Source of the DNA: Numida meleagris
Lineage: Eukaryota; Chordata; Aves; Galliformes; Numididae
DNA length: 64,000 nt
Assembly: GCF_002078875.1 (NCBI RefSeq)
Contig: NC_034421.1
Coordinates: 4,917,800 to 4,981,799 of the forward strand
Reading direction: 5' to 3'
The translations under genes and the position numbers were made by a program. This document shows positions 1 to 13,400 of this stretch, in pieces (within the stretch, counting starts at the first letter, position 1; every line of letters starts with the position of its first letter). Under the pieces are notes generated by a model. That model was given only the letters and a program-made list of their open reading frames with translations, was not told where the DNA came from and searched no databases.

Positions 1-95
1 GGCAGCCTGCCTGGTGGGGGGCAGCCAGCCCACGGTTGGAACTGGGTGATCTTTAAGGTCCCTTCCAGTCCAACCATTCGATATGATTCTTGTGA
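1..95 (+). mobile_element. CR1 LINE 3'-end fragment
   Basis: The window opens inside a CR1 3' tail: GGGTGATCTTTAAGGTCCCTTCCAGTCCAACCATTC, then a degenerate ATGATTCT octamer tail. The 5' side is cut by the window edge. Confidence 0.88.
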
Positions 96-1536
96 TGGCT
101 CTGCAGGAGGTGTAGAGGTGGGTGGTGGTCCCAGCAGAGCTCAGAGGTCTTTGGTGAACGTTGTGTTCAGTGCCCGATATTGCTTTTTGGGAGAACCTGG
201 AAGCTGCCAGGAGCCCCGGGAACTCAGTGCCCAGGGCACTGCTGAAGCTGGGACCAAGCTGAAGGGTGGGAGGCTTGGAGAGTTAGCAGAAATGTGGAGC
301 TGGGAGAGCAGGATGCAGCCAGTGACCTCCTAATTAGCTTGCAGCTTTGATGACCTGGCCCAGGTGCTTCCTTCCTGGAAACAGTACAGCGCTTATTGTC
401 TTCTGCAGAGCTAGCTGCAAAGTTGGAAGGGCTCTGAGGATGAGAAACAAGCCCAGCTTCAAGTGGCTCTGTCCTTTTTACTTTTTGTTCTACTCCTGTG
501 TCTCTTGAGAGCTGGCAAACCAGTTCATTTAGAAGAGACGTGCAAGAGCAGCAAGGGAAATGGGCTCGATTTTAAATCCCCTCTGCGTAGTTTATGGGAG
601 ATGAAGTGACACGGGCAATTATCGTCGTTGGGTTTTCTCCTTTGTGACTCCTGGCGGTCAGGGCTTCACACCGTGGCCTCCAGGCTGACAGCAGGAGCTG
701 GGTGGAAGACAAGTCATGATGTGCTGCAAAATGTCAGTGCAGAAATTGAACCCGCCTCTGGTGGCATTTAGCAGGGAAGATGTCAGAGCTGATGGTGAAA
801 TGACGCAGCTAATTGCCGAGCACACAATTACCCTCACGCGTCCCCACCCCTTGCGTGCCTGCTGGCCTCCAACCTGGCTTTCATCTGCTCCCACCACGCT
901 GGGGACAGCCAACAGATGGGAGCACTGGGATTTACCACTGGCAATTGCTCCGGTTCCTTTTTTTGTTGAATGGCAATGGGGAAACAAACTGGGAGGCATT
1001 TGAGAAGGTGCATTTCGGTGCCTTCCCAAGCAAAGTTAATATTTAAAGCCCTGTCAGCCCATCTGTTAATGAAGCAGCCATCCCACCTTACTTGGTGGAA
1101 AACATAACCCAAGGAGGAGGTGGCAGCACGTCTTTTGTCCCGCTGCTGCTTGGTGCTGTGGAATGCATTGGCTGTGACACGGCCCTGGTTCTGCTGGTCA
1201 CCGTGCTGCACTGCAGGGCCACCATCATTCCCCAGCCCCACCAGGGCCACCGGCTGAGGTCCTCGAGGACCACTACGAGGCCCTGGGCTGCATGTTGGGT
1301 AGCTTGGGGCTTGAGCACCTGTTTTCCCATTGCATCAAAGGAGTCCCTTGGAGAAGTGGCATCCAGTGGCCAGCACGTCCCCATCCCCAGCGAGGGTCCC
1401 ATCTCTGCCGGTGGCATGGAGCACCCTGACCTGCTCCGGTGGGGTTCGGTGCTGCCTAACACAGCCCGCTGTGTGACAGCTCTGAGGGGATGCCACTGCA
1501 GCAACGCAAAGCTGCTCTGAAAATCAAAGCAAGCTC

Positions 1537-1537
<1 letters not shown>

Positions 1538-1567
<30 letters not shown>
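1538..1567 (+). repeat. (ATT)n microsatellite
   Basis: About ten perfect ATT units. On the other strand they read as poly-Asn or similar in apparent frames, an artefact of the repeat. Confidence 0.95.
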
Positions 1568-2211
1568 TTCTGAAGAGATCCTGCGTCCAGTGCCTGTTGA
1601 CATGACATATGTGGGTTGGAGAGAAGCGGTGGCAGCTTCTGGCAGGGGAGGCAGGGGCCGGGGGGGCTCTGCGAGCCGAGCTGCTGATTACCAGGGGCAG
1701 CAAATAGCTTGCAGCTGCCTCTGCTCAACGTGCTCTTTGTGGGGCTCGCAGCCACTCTGGACACAGCTATTTTTAATTTCCCTGAGCGCGCGCGCACAAA
1801 GCAAAGGGGGTGGGCAGTGCCGCCGGCATCCCCCTTTCCTGCCCCCCCCCCCCCCATGCTCCCACCCCCTTCCTGGCTTCCTCTCATCCTCTGGGGAATT
1901 TTGGGATGGGGGGCCCACCCCCTGCCTCTGTGTCTTTTATTTTTTTTTTGGGGGGGGGGGGTTGCTTTGGGAGCCAGCCTCAGCGTCCCCCTGCCCCGCG
2001 CCAGTGTGTGCGGGGAGCTGGGAAAATGCAGAAATAAATAAATACTCAATTAGGCCGGCGTCCAGCTGTGGGTTCGGGATAGGGGTGGAGGGGGGAGCGC
2101 TGCGAAAAGAGGCTCCGGCCAAATTTTGGAATGCCTGAGAAAGCGGCCAGAGCCGCGGGCGAGCGTGGGGTTGTGGGCTTCCCACCGCCACTCATCCTTG
2201 TGGTGGCCCCC

Positions 2212-2236
2212 GAGGAGGAGGAAGAGGAGGAGGAAG
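2212..2236 (+). repeat. GAG/GAA purine-rich simple repeat
   Basis: GAGGAGGAGGAAGAGGAGGAGGAAGG in GC-rich intron sequence. Confidence 0.8.
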
Positions 2237-4079
2237 GCAGCCCCAGCCTTGCTCCTTGGGGGTGGGGAGCTGTGACGGGAGCGGGACTGTGCAGTGGTTC
2301 GGGGGCAAACTTTCCTTTGGTGTTTTTGGAGTCGAGGTGTGCGCCCTGTTCAGGCAGCAGCGCTGTTTGGGGTTAATAAATCACTTATTTGCAGCCCTTG
2401 CTTCTCGGTTATGGTAACGATTACTGAATATGAGATTTCTGGTTTACCCTAGCCATGCATTATTCATCAGAGTCTGTGTAAAAGGGACGTGGTCAGGTTA
2501 AAACTTGTGTGGAGACGAGCTGAGGTCTTCGGGAGGTTTTGGAAGCAGCTTTGCTCAGCATTACCCAACACAGGGGTTTTGCTGAGGTCTTCCTCTGCTG
2601 ATCAGTGCTGTTTGAGACATTTGTGAGGAAAAATGAGAATTCCCAGGCAGGGTGTATTATTTTCCTTGCTACCTGAGTTATCGTAGGCTGCAACATAGGT
2701 AAGGTGGGAAAAACCTAACAAAATACTGCTTGTACCTGCTGGACCTGATAGTCGGATGGATGTACTTTTGCTTTTAAATATTCTGCAAGACCTTTCTGTT
2801 ACGCTCTGTCCCTTCAGAGCTGCAGAAGGAACTCTTCCCTGCAGTTGCTTGTCTGGCTGCAGGCAGGCAGAGCAGTAGAGCAGCTGGCTAGCCGTGCTGC
2901 AAGGTACAATTACCGCAGGTGATCACATGTGCAGCCTCAGCGTCACCCCTCACCTCCTTCCAGCAGGATCCGGGTTCTTTGCCTGCATGTACAGCACCGT
3001 GCCTTGCACTTTGCCACCTCGCTGCTGAGCCTCTGTGGGTATTTCAATGCCGTGCGGGGCCACGGACTGCAATGTGTGGTTGCCCCTGCTCCCTGCTGGG
3101 TCCCCGAGTACTGATGCTTCAAGCGTTTCCTTTGCCACGTTGGTAGTGGGGTCCCTGGCATGAGGGATTGATTTTGGATGTGTCCCAAGCACCCTCCACG
3201 TGTGCAGGATTTCCCCCTGTTGTGATGCTGCAGCTGGGGAAAAAGGGTGGGATTTTAGAGCACCTCAGCCCTTTCCTCCTCCGTTCATCAGCCCTGTTGC
3301 AACTCCGTCAGTAAAGTTTGCCAGGGTGCTGGGGAGCTACTGGGATATAATTAGGGTTTTGGTTTGCTTTTCTGGCTGCTTTCCCATTAGGGGAGGGACA
3401 GAGAGGATTATGGACTGAGCAGATGTGTGCAGGAAGGGGACGTTTTGCTTTCATGGCTGTTAATGCCGTGTGCAGGCTGAGGCGGGGGATTGGAGAAACC
3501 TCCCTGGGCTCATGCCCCTGCCCTGCACCGGCACTGGATCATTTCTCTGCTCTTCGGCCCACTCCCACTCTCCAGCTCCAGCTGGAGACCCCCGAGCCCT
3601 GGGAGCCTGGCCCCCTGGTATTCCCAGCCCAGCAGGAAGTTCTGCAGAGCTCATAAGAAGAGCGCTGGGGAGTAATGAGGTTTCCAGGCTAATTTGGCAG
3701 GGTTCAACAACTTCCACTGGAGCATCTGCGCCTGTGGGGGCTGCCTCAGCTTCCAGCGGATCTGGGGCCGTTGATCTCTAGGGGCTGTTTTAGCCTTGTT
3801 TGCAGTCGGTGAGTGCTCGTGCAAGACTGATGGTCCTCAGTGAAGATGAGGTTTTGGGGAAAGCCATGCCTTGTGTGGTTGGTGAGGTGTGGGAGAACAC
3901 TGGGACACTGGTGAGCTGTTAGTGGCAGCTGAGAGAAGACGTTGTTGTAGGGCAACTCTCCAGACAGAGCCCCAAACCCACAGCCCCTGCCTTGGACATA
4001 TTGGGCTGCAGGGAGCGGGTAACTCTGTGCTCTCTTGTGCTTTGGTCACCTTTCTGTTGGGCATCAGTGGTGGCTCTGC

Positions 4080-4235
4080 AGAATCATGGAGTGCTGGGGT
4101 TGGAAGGGACCTCAAGCCCCAGCCCCGTGGGCTGGCTGCCCCCCCTGGCTCAGGCTGCCCAGGGCCCATCCATGGCCTCGGGCATCTCCAGGGATGGGGC
4201 ACCCACAGCTCTGAGCATCACAGCTTCCATTGCTG
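4080..4235 (-). mobile_element. CR1 LINE 3'-end fragment
   Basis: Reverse-oriented CR1 3' end: AGAATCATGGAGTGCTGGGGTTGGAAGGGACCTC, followed by the GGCTGCCC...CAGGCTGCCCAGGGCCC block typical of avian CR1. Lies in the MPRIP intron. Confidence 0.85.
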
Positions 4236-5418
4236 TCTGAGTCACTGCTTGGGGCCAAGAAGAACAGTGTGTGCCTGCAAGTCTGAGCGCTAGGGACTGC
4301 CTTTTTCTAGTTCGTGTAGAACTGAAAGATCTTTTTTTCCTACTGAGACACCAGGAGGTGTCTTTTCATTTTATTTACGGTTTTGTTGTGGAAAGTACTA
4401 GCCCTTTTTTGCCTTGCTTTGGTGTGCGCTTTACTGCCTTTACTGGGCCAGCACAGTACAAGGCCTTAAATTAACCAGAGCTCACAGTGGCGGTATGTGA
4501 GGTGGCTTCATGTGGCTGTGATGGTGCTAATGGTCTGGGTGCACTGCGAGGACCTGGGCTCTGTCGTTTTCTATTTGTTTTGACTGCTCTGCTCAGGTGT
4601 TTGTGGGAGAGGCTGTGGGCCAGCTGCCGACCAGGAGATTTGTCCCTTTGGCCCCTCTAGGCTGGGTGGGAGATGGATTCACTTTGGGGACATCTGGGGG
4701 ACATGGATTGACCTTGCTGCTTTCCTTGGGTGTGCACTTTTTACGTAGGCTGTGTCCATCCTTTGTGGTTCAGAGAAGACAAAAAGCTCCTCACTTTGCA
4801 GCTGCTTCTCTCCTAAATTCCTAGCCTCGATCTTCCCAAGCTGCTCAGCATTCCTGCCCTGGTGCCACGTGCAGTGGGGTGGTCTGTAGGGCTGGTGTCA
4901 GTTTTCTGCGGGTCTGTCTTTGCCATGAGACACCTGCAGAGACCTGTGGCCACATCCCAAGGAGAGATGTGGCACTAGGGACTGGGTCCCTGCATGGCCA
5001 ACCCTCAGAACCCATCTCTACTCCTGCCTGAGCTTCCCCTAGTCCTGTTGCCTGATCTGTGCACCTGCAGCGTGTCCCCATGCTGCCTGGTGGCATCTGA
5101 GGGGCCTGTAGGACACTGTGGGAGTGCCCCTTGAAGAAGACATTGGGAATCATTCCAGCAGTACTCGTTGTTGTAAATGACATCGGAGCCTACACCAGCT
5201 GCAGTGATTTTCCTGCTCGGCAAGAAGGCTGGCTCCAAAACCAAGCAGCAAGCAAGCTTTTTCTGGGTTCATCTCCTAAACTGTTTCCCAGGGTGTGAAG
5301 CCCTTTTCAGTGAAGTGTCTTCTGCACCTTTTTGTAGCTTCCTTAAGGATCCCAAGCCAAAGAAATGATGCCTTCCCAGTTTTTCTACTTCTGGGTGCTT
5401 GCAGAGGCTCCTGTTCCT

Positions 5419-5660
5419 CATGGCAGCAGCCTGCAGCTCCCTTATGGCCCTACAGAACTCTTATGGCGGCCTGCAGCTCCCTTATGGCCCTACACACCTG
5501 TCATGGTGGCCTGCAGCTCCCTTGTGGCCCTACAGACCTCTCATGGCGGCCTGCAGCTCCCTCGTGGCCCTACACACCTCTCATGGCGGCCTGCAGCTCC
5601 CTTATGGCCCTACACACCTCTCATGGCGGCCTGCAGCTCCTTCCTGGTGGCCCACTGCAC
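5419..5660 (+). repeat. 40-bp minisatellite, about six copies
   Basis: CTGCAGCTCC recurs at 5431, 5471, 5511, 5551, 5591 and 5631, exactly 40 bp apart. The unit is roughly CTGCAGCTCCCTTATGGCCCTACACACCTCTCATGGCGGC. The copies differ at a few positions and the ends are degenerate. Because 40 is not a multiple of three and the unit lacks stops, several frames stay open across it; these are not genes. Confidence 0.93.
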
Positions 5661-7860
5661 CCTCATGGTGGAGTTGATGTGGCCAATGTGGAACTGTGCA
5701 GTTTAAAGTGCAATTTGCCAAACGCAAATGGAATCCACCTTTCCCTCCCACCCTCCCAAAACAGCTGCGTTCTTCTCTTCCAGACTCCTCATCCCCTGCT
5801 GCGTTGTCGGGTCCCAGAGAGTGGTCGTGCTGGGGTTTTTGCTGTCGGGCTGATTGCCGTGACAGCCCATTGAATACCACAGATAGTTTCTTCCCTTTTG
5901 ACTGGGTGCCTGCGCGGCAGGAAGATGCCATGCTGGCAGCTGCGCACACATGGGGTCAGATTGGTATCCTGCCTCCCCCCACCTTCTGCTAAGGGAGAGG
6001 AGGACATTTTGCATTTGAAATGCTGGTTGTCCTCATTGTGTATCCGTGTCATGAGGGGAGTGGGGGGTAAAGATAGGATTGTGTTCGCAGGGCTGTGAGA
6101 TGGGGAGTTTGGCCATGGTTTGGTTTGCTCTGTGAAGTTCTGGATCGTGAAAGGCCAGCGCAGGAGCTTGCAGCCTCCACTCAACCCATGGCCTACCTGG
6201 GACCGTACTTTTGTCCTCAGCATGGTGCCGATGTTCTCTGCATCTTCTGTCCTTCTTCCCGTCCAGCAGGGCTGGAGATGAAGACACGCATGGGTAACCA
6301 CCTGGTGACATCCCAGGTGGGTAAGGGGCATTCACAGACCATCCCTACCTGTGCCAAGGCTTGTGTCCTCGCATGCAGGGACACGATGCGGCCATCCCAG
6401 CCGTGTACGACCCTTTGGAGGCTCTTCAGCAGGAAAGAGGTTAACAGGAAGGAGGCAGGCGAGGAGCTGGCTGCCAGCTCCAGACCCCGCTTTGGGGTGG
6501 GGAGCAGCTGGGAGCTGCATGCACAGCGCGAGAATCGCCTTATAAGGCCAGGACAAGCCAGCTCCAGCCTCCCACTCCGCTCCGGCACTCGCTCCCCAGG
6601 CGGGCGCCCACTGGGGATGGGGATGTGGAGGGGATGTGTGGCCCCCAGCACTCTGTCTGGGTGCCTACGGGGTCAGTGCTGCCCATGGCACCGGGTGGGA
6701 GAGGAGCCCGAGGGTGCTCACAGCCGGCTCATGGCCTTGCTCCGTGTTTAGACTTGCTGTCGGTGGATGTAAACACCGGTTCTACAGAGAAGTGGCCCCT
6801 GGCTGAACTCTCCTGCCCGATCCCTGTGCTGTGCCCCCTCCCCAAACTGCTCCAGGGGTGGGAGGGAGAAAATTCCTTCTGCCTGGTGAAAGCAGAGCTG
6901 AAATTGTTTTATCTCCTGGTGAAGGTTTCAGAGTGTTGTACAGGGGCCTGGTGTGCAGGGACACGTGTGCACAGGGCTTGCACGCTCGTCCTCTGAGCCT
7001 TGAGCATGGTCCTTGTAGGGGTTACCTCAGGGGTCTGAGCCTGCTGGAGGTTTCTCAGCAGCTTCCCTGAGCAGTATCTGCTGATACGGGCAGGCTGCAG
7101 GTGAGAAAGGTGTGCTTAGGTGACTGAAAGCAGATGCCTGCCCACCTGCTGGGGTGGTGTGTGGCTGGGAGCTGCAGAGGATGGTGAGCGCTCCCAGGCA
7201 CAGGGAGGTGCAGGAGGGAGAGCACAACCTTTGCTCTCTTTGGATGGGTGGCTGCTCCCGTCCATCCTGTGCAGAGCTTGGAGAGGTCATTTTCATCTGC
7301 CTTGGTGTAAATCTTGGATTCTCTGCCTGCTAGATGATCTATAAGTGTAATAAAATCCTCCTGCAGCAGAACTCTGCTTGCATCGTGGCCACAGCGATAG
7401 CTCTGTGCCTAGTGGCAGGAAGCCTACAATGCTTTGTGTCTTGCTCCATCCCACACCGTGTCCCGTTCGCTTCCCACCCTGAGCATGGGTCTGAGCACCA
7501 GGGACAGGCAATGCTTTTAGCAGCTCTCTTTGCAGAGCACTTAAGAGCACTGTGGATGAGCAGCGTGCTCCTCGGCAGCCACCCTCATGAATATTTTAGC
7601 TCAGAGAATTAACATTTGTCAAGAAGCATTTATGGAGGCAGCCTGGATGTTCTTCCTTAGGTGTGCCCGACTCACTGCTAATCTGGGGCAGTGCTGGGAG
7701 CCTGAGCAGGGCAAACCCACACCGGAGCCCTTCTTGTGCTGCACTGGGGCCATCACAGAGGAGCAGGACTGTGGGGAGCGATCAGCCCCCATCTTCCCTC
7801 CAGGCCGGCCAGACCCCGGTGCCAAGGCAACCAGCCCGCCATGCGAGATAGACAAATGGT

Positions 7861-7895
7861 GGTTTTTTTTTTTCTTTTCTTTTTTTTTTTTTTCC
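7861..7895 (+). repeat. T-rich tract
   Basis: Interrupted poly(T) of about 35 bases (GGTTTTTTTTTTTCTTTTCTTTTTTT...). It is not followed by an AG and exon-like reading frame, so it is taken as a simple repeat. Confidence 0.85.
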
Positions 7896-10287
7896 CTCTC
7901 CTGGTTCTTGGCAGAAAGTAAAATGTCCCTTTTGTTTGGTTTCCTCCTCCCCCTGCCCCATCGCCTTTCTTTAAAGGTTATGTTCCAGATTTCACCAAGT
8001 TGACGTTGTGTAACGGCTCGGGAGCATGGCGTGGGCACGGGCACTGTGCCCCCAAGGCTGGGATTTCTTCTGCAGGGCTCCTAAGAGGCTCCTGCTCCCT
8101 CTTCCTCTCCTTTCTGCTCTGTTCCCCTCTGTGTTCATTGCTCACACAGCACGGGAAGGAGGTAGGGATTGTGTGGTACACAAGTTTGCCGTGTTGAGGT
8201 GCTGGGGCTGGGCATGGTCTGGCTCCGAGCATCGCCGTTTCTAATGGATACATGAGCAGAGTGCAGAGCCTCTTGGTTTTGCTCCCCAGAGCACAGAATT
8301 TAGGGCTTCCTTTCCCCTTGGGGCCGAGGAACACGTACCATAAGCTTTGCTCTAGCATTGAGGGGGGGACGCTGCGAGCACGTGCATGTGTAAATATGGA
8401 TCTGTCATAACCAAGGGAAGCAGCGCTGCGATTGTTCCTTGGCGCTCACTCCTCTGCTGGTGCTGGCAGTGTGGGAGCAGAGCTGCTCCCCTCCCACATC
8501 GGGTTTTCCCAATTCAAACATGCACCCCAGCACCCAAAGATGCCCTCTGTCCCATGGGCAGCATGTTTGCGCTGTGGAACACCACCCTTCTTCTGCATGC
8601 ATTTGTTCCTTCCCAGTTACCAGAGGCACGCAGCTCAGCCCTGGGGAGCGCTGCGTGGGTTTCGGGTGCTCCCCGGGTGCTGCAGCAGAGCCATGTCTTT
8701 GCCCAGGGGACCGCGTCCCGACTGTGCTCTTGGTGCCATTTGCTTTGGTGCGTGCTTCCACCTTGCAGTGTTTGCATCTTGCCTAGTTTCAAAGTGCCTG
8801 TGTCGACAGCCAAGAGGGAAATAAATAGATGTAAAGAGATTTAAATCCCAAGCGAGCCAGGCTGCTTGTCCGTCAGGTTCCATCTCCTGCCCAGAGCTAT
8901 GAGGTGCAGGGGTGCTTCCTAGAGCCATCCCCAGCCCCTTTTCCCCCTGTCCTGACCGTGTTTCCTGTGCACAAAGGCTGTGGGTGGGGAAAGGGTTGGA
9001 CCCACACGACCGTGCACAGTTCATGGTCCTGGAGGCCTTGGCACAGCCAAAGGCAACGGGGGACAAAAACGTTTCTAAGACTCTGCTTGGAGCTGGGAGA
9101 AAGTTTTTCCGTAGGGTTTTTATAGCTACCGGAAAGCAGGGTTTTATTTTTGTTGTCTGAGACAAAAAATCCTCTTAGGAGTTGACTTCCCGTGGCAGCA
9201 AGCTGGAGGGGGGGGGGCTGAGCTGGAGACGTTCTGGGCTGCACTCGGCTTTTCTTCCCCTTCCCCCCACAGGATTTGCGGACGCTGATGCTGGTTTTCA
9301 CAACCAAAATGAAGAGGTGTTGGTGTCCCCAGTGTTAGGCTGGTCCCATTGGCATGCCAGCACGGGGGCACCAGCACCGCAGCTCCCTGCGTGGGGTGCT
9401 CACACTCCCTCCTTGACCCATTTGGAGGCACAGCCATGGGGAAAGCCTTTCTCCTGGTGAAATGGGGATATTTCCCATATCCATGGATGGGCAAACTGGG
9501 GTGGGGGTCTCAGTGGGACCAGCTGAGTTCCCTGGGCTGTCGCAGCTCCCCCCGGCCACCTCTTCTTTGCATGCTGCTCTTGAAGGTGGTTTGCTGCCAG
9601 GGGAGCCTGTTTCCATGGTAAAAATCTTAACAGCATCTGCCAAAAACCCATCTCCCTGTTGGCCTGGCCATCTGGAGGCTTTGCTGGGGTGCAGAGGTGG
9701 TCACGGGCTGTGTGGGTGCTCCTTTGGTGCCATGTGCAACTCAGAGGGGTCCCTGTGCCCAACTCACCTGGGGCTCATGCTGGCCTGCAAAGAGCTGCAG
9801 TGGTGGGGGGACCCCCGTGTCACCATGTCTGGCTGGCAGGGCACAGCAGGCTGGGGATGGGGACAGCAGGGATGTGGCATTGCCACTGTAAATCGGATGA
9901 GCTGGTGCTGCTCCAGATGGACCTGTCAGCTCTCGTCAGCGGTGACACTGATCTAAGTCCCTCTGTGTCCCCTCGGGCTGGGGTGGCCACCATCCCCCTT
10001 TCTTAACTGCGTCCCTTCGGGGCAGGGGTCCAGGAGGTGACACCGTGCTTTCCAAACCTATTGGATATGCGAGGTCCTCTCCATGCCATGACCCCGCAGA
10101 GCATTCCAGTGGCTGGCTGGGGGAGATGCTGCCAATCTCCATATTTCACTAACTTCAACGGGCAGAGCCCTGCTTGTGGACAGAGCACCGGCTGTGTAGG
10201 ATCCTGGTGTCCACCAGGAGAGGTTTAAGGCACTGTGCCCATCTGCTCCTGTCTCCTCACACGTCTCCTTTCTCCTTCCCCTTGCAG

Positions 10288-10439
10288 CCGACGACCCTCC
10301 CACAGGGTACCATCAACATGAACCAGTGCACAGACGTGGTGGACGGGGAGAGCCGCACAGGGCAGAAATTCTCCTTATGCATCCTAACGCCAGAGAAAGA
10401 GCACTTCATCCGGGCTGAGAACAAGGAGATCATCAGCGG
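10288..10439 (+). CDS. MPRIP: MPRIP exon: C-terminal part of PH domain 1
   Basis: Acceptor CTTGCAG precedes a phase-0 start (Pro-Thr-Thr-Leu-Pro-Gln). The exon ends with two bases of a Gly codon before GTGAGT. It encodes the later beta strands of the first PH domain, including the [12 protein letters not shown] segment, and is nearly identical to mammalian MPRIP. The first half of this PH domain is encoded upstream of the window, so the 10.3 kb before this exon are intron. Confidence 0.96.
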
Positions 10440-13400
10440 GTGAGTGCAGGCAGACCCAGGGCTGGCTGTCAGTGCTGCCTGGCTCTCAGCTCCTCTCTTC
10501 CCCTCCTTTTTGGCAAGGATGGGTATTCTTTCCCCTTCCTTCTTCCTGGCCTGGCAGATCCCTTCCATCTGCAGCAGAGCAGGAGTGCTAGCAGGCCCAG
10601 AGCCGCCAGATTCATGGGGTGAGCATGAGCAGAGGCTTGAGTGGATGATTTAAGTCCTTCCTTTGCGCTGTGCCACAAGGCCTTCCAACATCCACCATGT
10701 ACACCTTGCAGAGCCGGTGACTGAGGAAGCTCAGCCAGTGCTGGGAGTTTCAGAGCTTCAGAGCTCCCAAGCCACTCGTTACTTCTGAAGTCCACCATTC
10801 CTAGGTCACCTTAGGCCACTTAAAGTGAACACATGGCAGTTGGTTTCCCAGCTCCAAGTGCTGGATGCTGACCTAGAAGCATCCCCTGATGTCTTCTTCC
10901 AGATCCATCCAGAGGCATGATACCTCCTCTGTGCTTCCCAGCCGGGCACCAACAGAGCTGGTGTAGCCTATTGGAACAGTTTCTGTTTCCAAGCACTTTC
11001 CTTGGTTGTGACTCCCCCATTTTAGTAAGCAGTGGTTGAAATAGGCATATTTCTGGCAAGAACTTGAGCTTTTGCTCAAATGGGTGTTGTCATGGGACAA
11101 AACTTCCCTACTCCACTGAGTGGTGGGTGACGCCAGAGGGGGACTGGCAGGATGGTACAATGATCATACCCCAAAATGTGGTCCCTCGTGCCCTGCTGCG
11201 TTCTCCTTCTCCCCACGCTCCCATTCACAGCTCAGCCTTTGTTCCCGTCCTGCCAGCAGCGCGAGGGAGCAGCATTGCAGAGCAAGGTGGGGCTGATTTA
11301 TTGCTCATTGGCCCGGCGTTAGATTTTGAAGCAGTGCGTTTGCTCCTGACTGCAAGCATTAATCATCCCCAAGCAGTCCCGCTCTGGGCCCAAGCCAAGC
11401 GGGTTTCATTTGCAGTTGCAGCACGACAGGAAGATTTCCCCAGCTCGGGGAGAATTTGTTTTACGTTTGTTGCATGCTTCTGGCATTTATTGCTTAACCA
11501 AAACCCACTTGATGTGGTCATCTCAAAGTGCTTTACGGCAGCAGCGTGCGAAATGGGGGGAACAGGAGGGCAAAGCACAGAAATCTGAAGCACAAGCATT
11601 TTCCAGCACTGCAGATCCTCTCTGAGCTCCCCGAGATGCAGGAGTGGCTGTGGGAAGGCATGAGAGGGTGCTCTGGGTGAGAGGCTCACGCGCTGGATGG
11701 GCTTCACAGTGCCGAGTTCACGCTGCTCTGTCTCAGACAAAAGTGCATTGTGTGCAGCGTGCTGGCGTTAGCAACTCTGGAGGGAGAAGGCCCTCTGGTA
11801 GCTCCGGAGCTCTCGGCTGGCTGTCAGGATCCTTGAATCCCTGCCCTGTGCCACCCTTGGCCATGACCTCTCTCTTGCAGTGCGTGGTGTTGAGCCAAAG
11901 CAGCCTGGAGCTTTTCCTTGTCCTTTTTCCCCTCCTGCCCTTCTCTGTGAGTTGTTTCTCTCCCAAGTCTGGGATGATTTCTAGGTATGGTGGTACCGCG
12001 GCCCAGTTCAGAGGGGCTGAGTTCCTCTGCATGCTGACCTCCAGCTCACGGTGACAGTGACAGCCCAATAACCAACCCCTGGGTGTGGGGATTCAGGACA
12101 GGGGCTGCTGCTCCCCGGCTCTGTCTTCAGAGGAAGCAGAGAGCTGGCTTGCAGGCAGCCTGTCGTGGAGCACATGGGGCTGTGTCTGCCTGGTGACGAG
12201 ATCAGAGCCCCCGCAGTGCAGGGAGCACCTTTAGGGTGCACGGTGCCCCACTGCGTTACACCCCCACGCTGGGATGCGAGCATTGCTCTTTTCCTGCCCG
12301 CTGTTGTCAGCACACACCTCACCTGCCGCTCTTCTTTGCCCGTAGGTGGCTGGAGATGCTGATAGTCTACCCGAGGACAAACAAGCAGAACCAGAAGAAG
12401 AAGAGGAAGGTAGAGCCCCCAACTCCGCAGGTAACCCCGGGGGGACACAGCATCCCGGTCCCTTGCCTCCCTCTTGGGGAACGTTGCTCCCAGCGTAGAT
12501 CCCTCCCCAAACCAGCTGGGCACACTCCGTCTCCTGGCACCAGCCCTGCACGTGCTGTCCTGAAGCCACGCAGTCCCAGGGGGCCAGGAAGAGGTGCTGG
12601 CCGCTCACGGGGCTATTGGGCAGAAGTAGGATGACATTCCATCAGGCTCCGGTTACCCCATTGGAGATGACCCTGGAGATAACGGAAATGAAAGGAAAAT
12701 AGTAAAGGCCAGGGCCGGGCTGGGAGCTCCGGGGGCCGGAGCTGCGCTCTCTAGGGACCCAGCGATGGCTTCGTGCTGGCTTTGACTATAAATGGTAAAA
12801 ACCAGGGCCAGCTGTGACTCACTCGTTCCTGCCAAACTCCCACGTGGCTGGAGTGGGGGAGAATCCCACTCATTGGGAATGTGACCCCAAGGCTGCGCTT
12901 GTCCCTTGCTGGGGCTGAGAACTGCCGCAGCCCTGCTGCCACCCGACCTCTGCAGAGACTGAGTGCTGGGCTCCTCTATGGGGCTGCGGCTGTCAGGGAG
13001 GGAAAACCACCTTTGGGCTCCCCTGAGTCCCAGTTTTCTGGTCCCCAACACAGTGATGTCTCCATGCAAAGCTGTGTGCGGTGTCTGTTTGAATCAACTT
13101 TCCACCACTCCAACAGATAAAGTTACCTTAACCAGTAAGAACAAAAACAGTGGGGTGAAATGATGCTTTTTCTGCACTGTGCTGGAAGACTGAGGCACCT
13201 CCTGCCAAGGGATGGGGTCATCACACTGCCTGCAATGATGCTGCAGGGGAGGTGCCTCCTCTGTGGCATGTTACGAGTTGCCTCACCTCAATCCTACTGC
13301 ATTTGGGGCAACCCAGTGAGCTGGTGCAGCAGGGCATGGAGCCCAGCCCAGCACTAAACCGAGGCTAGGTTCAGGAAAGGGGACAGGGAGAGGAGGAGAA

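Larger units (their letters stand above)
96..10287 (+). other. MPRIP: MPRIP intron interrupting PH domain 1
   Basis: No exon of MPRIP or any other gene could be supported here. Contents: (ATT)n at 1538, C and G homopolymer runs at about 1846 and 1938, the GAG repeat at 2212, CR1 at 4080, the 40-bp minisatellite at 5419, the T tract at 7861. The AT-rich stretch 2370-2480 is the most CNE-like segment. The many open frames are GC-rich intron without codon bias or homology I recognise. Confidence 0.75.

Noticed and set aside
1088..2138. Frames encoding poly-Asn/poly-Ile and Pro/Gly-rich proteins
   Set aside because: Generated by the (ATT)n repeat and C/G homopolymers; no coding signature.
5419..5660. 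Regular repeats resembling a CRISPR array
   Set aside because: Units are directly contiguous with no unique spacers, and the DNA is vertebrate intron; it is a minisatellite.
5295..5873. Open frames of about 90-190 codons across 5295-5873 in three frames
   Set aside because: They are produced by the stop-free 40-bp tandem repeat and are open in all three frames; no splice sites or recognisable protein.
7861..7895. Poly(T) as polypyrimidine tract or retroposed poly(A) tail
   Set aside because: No downstream exon-like frame, no target-site duplication or SINE body recognised.
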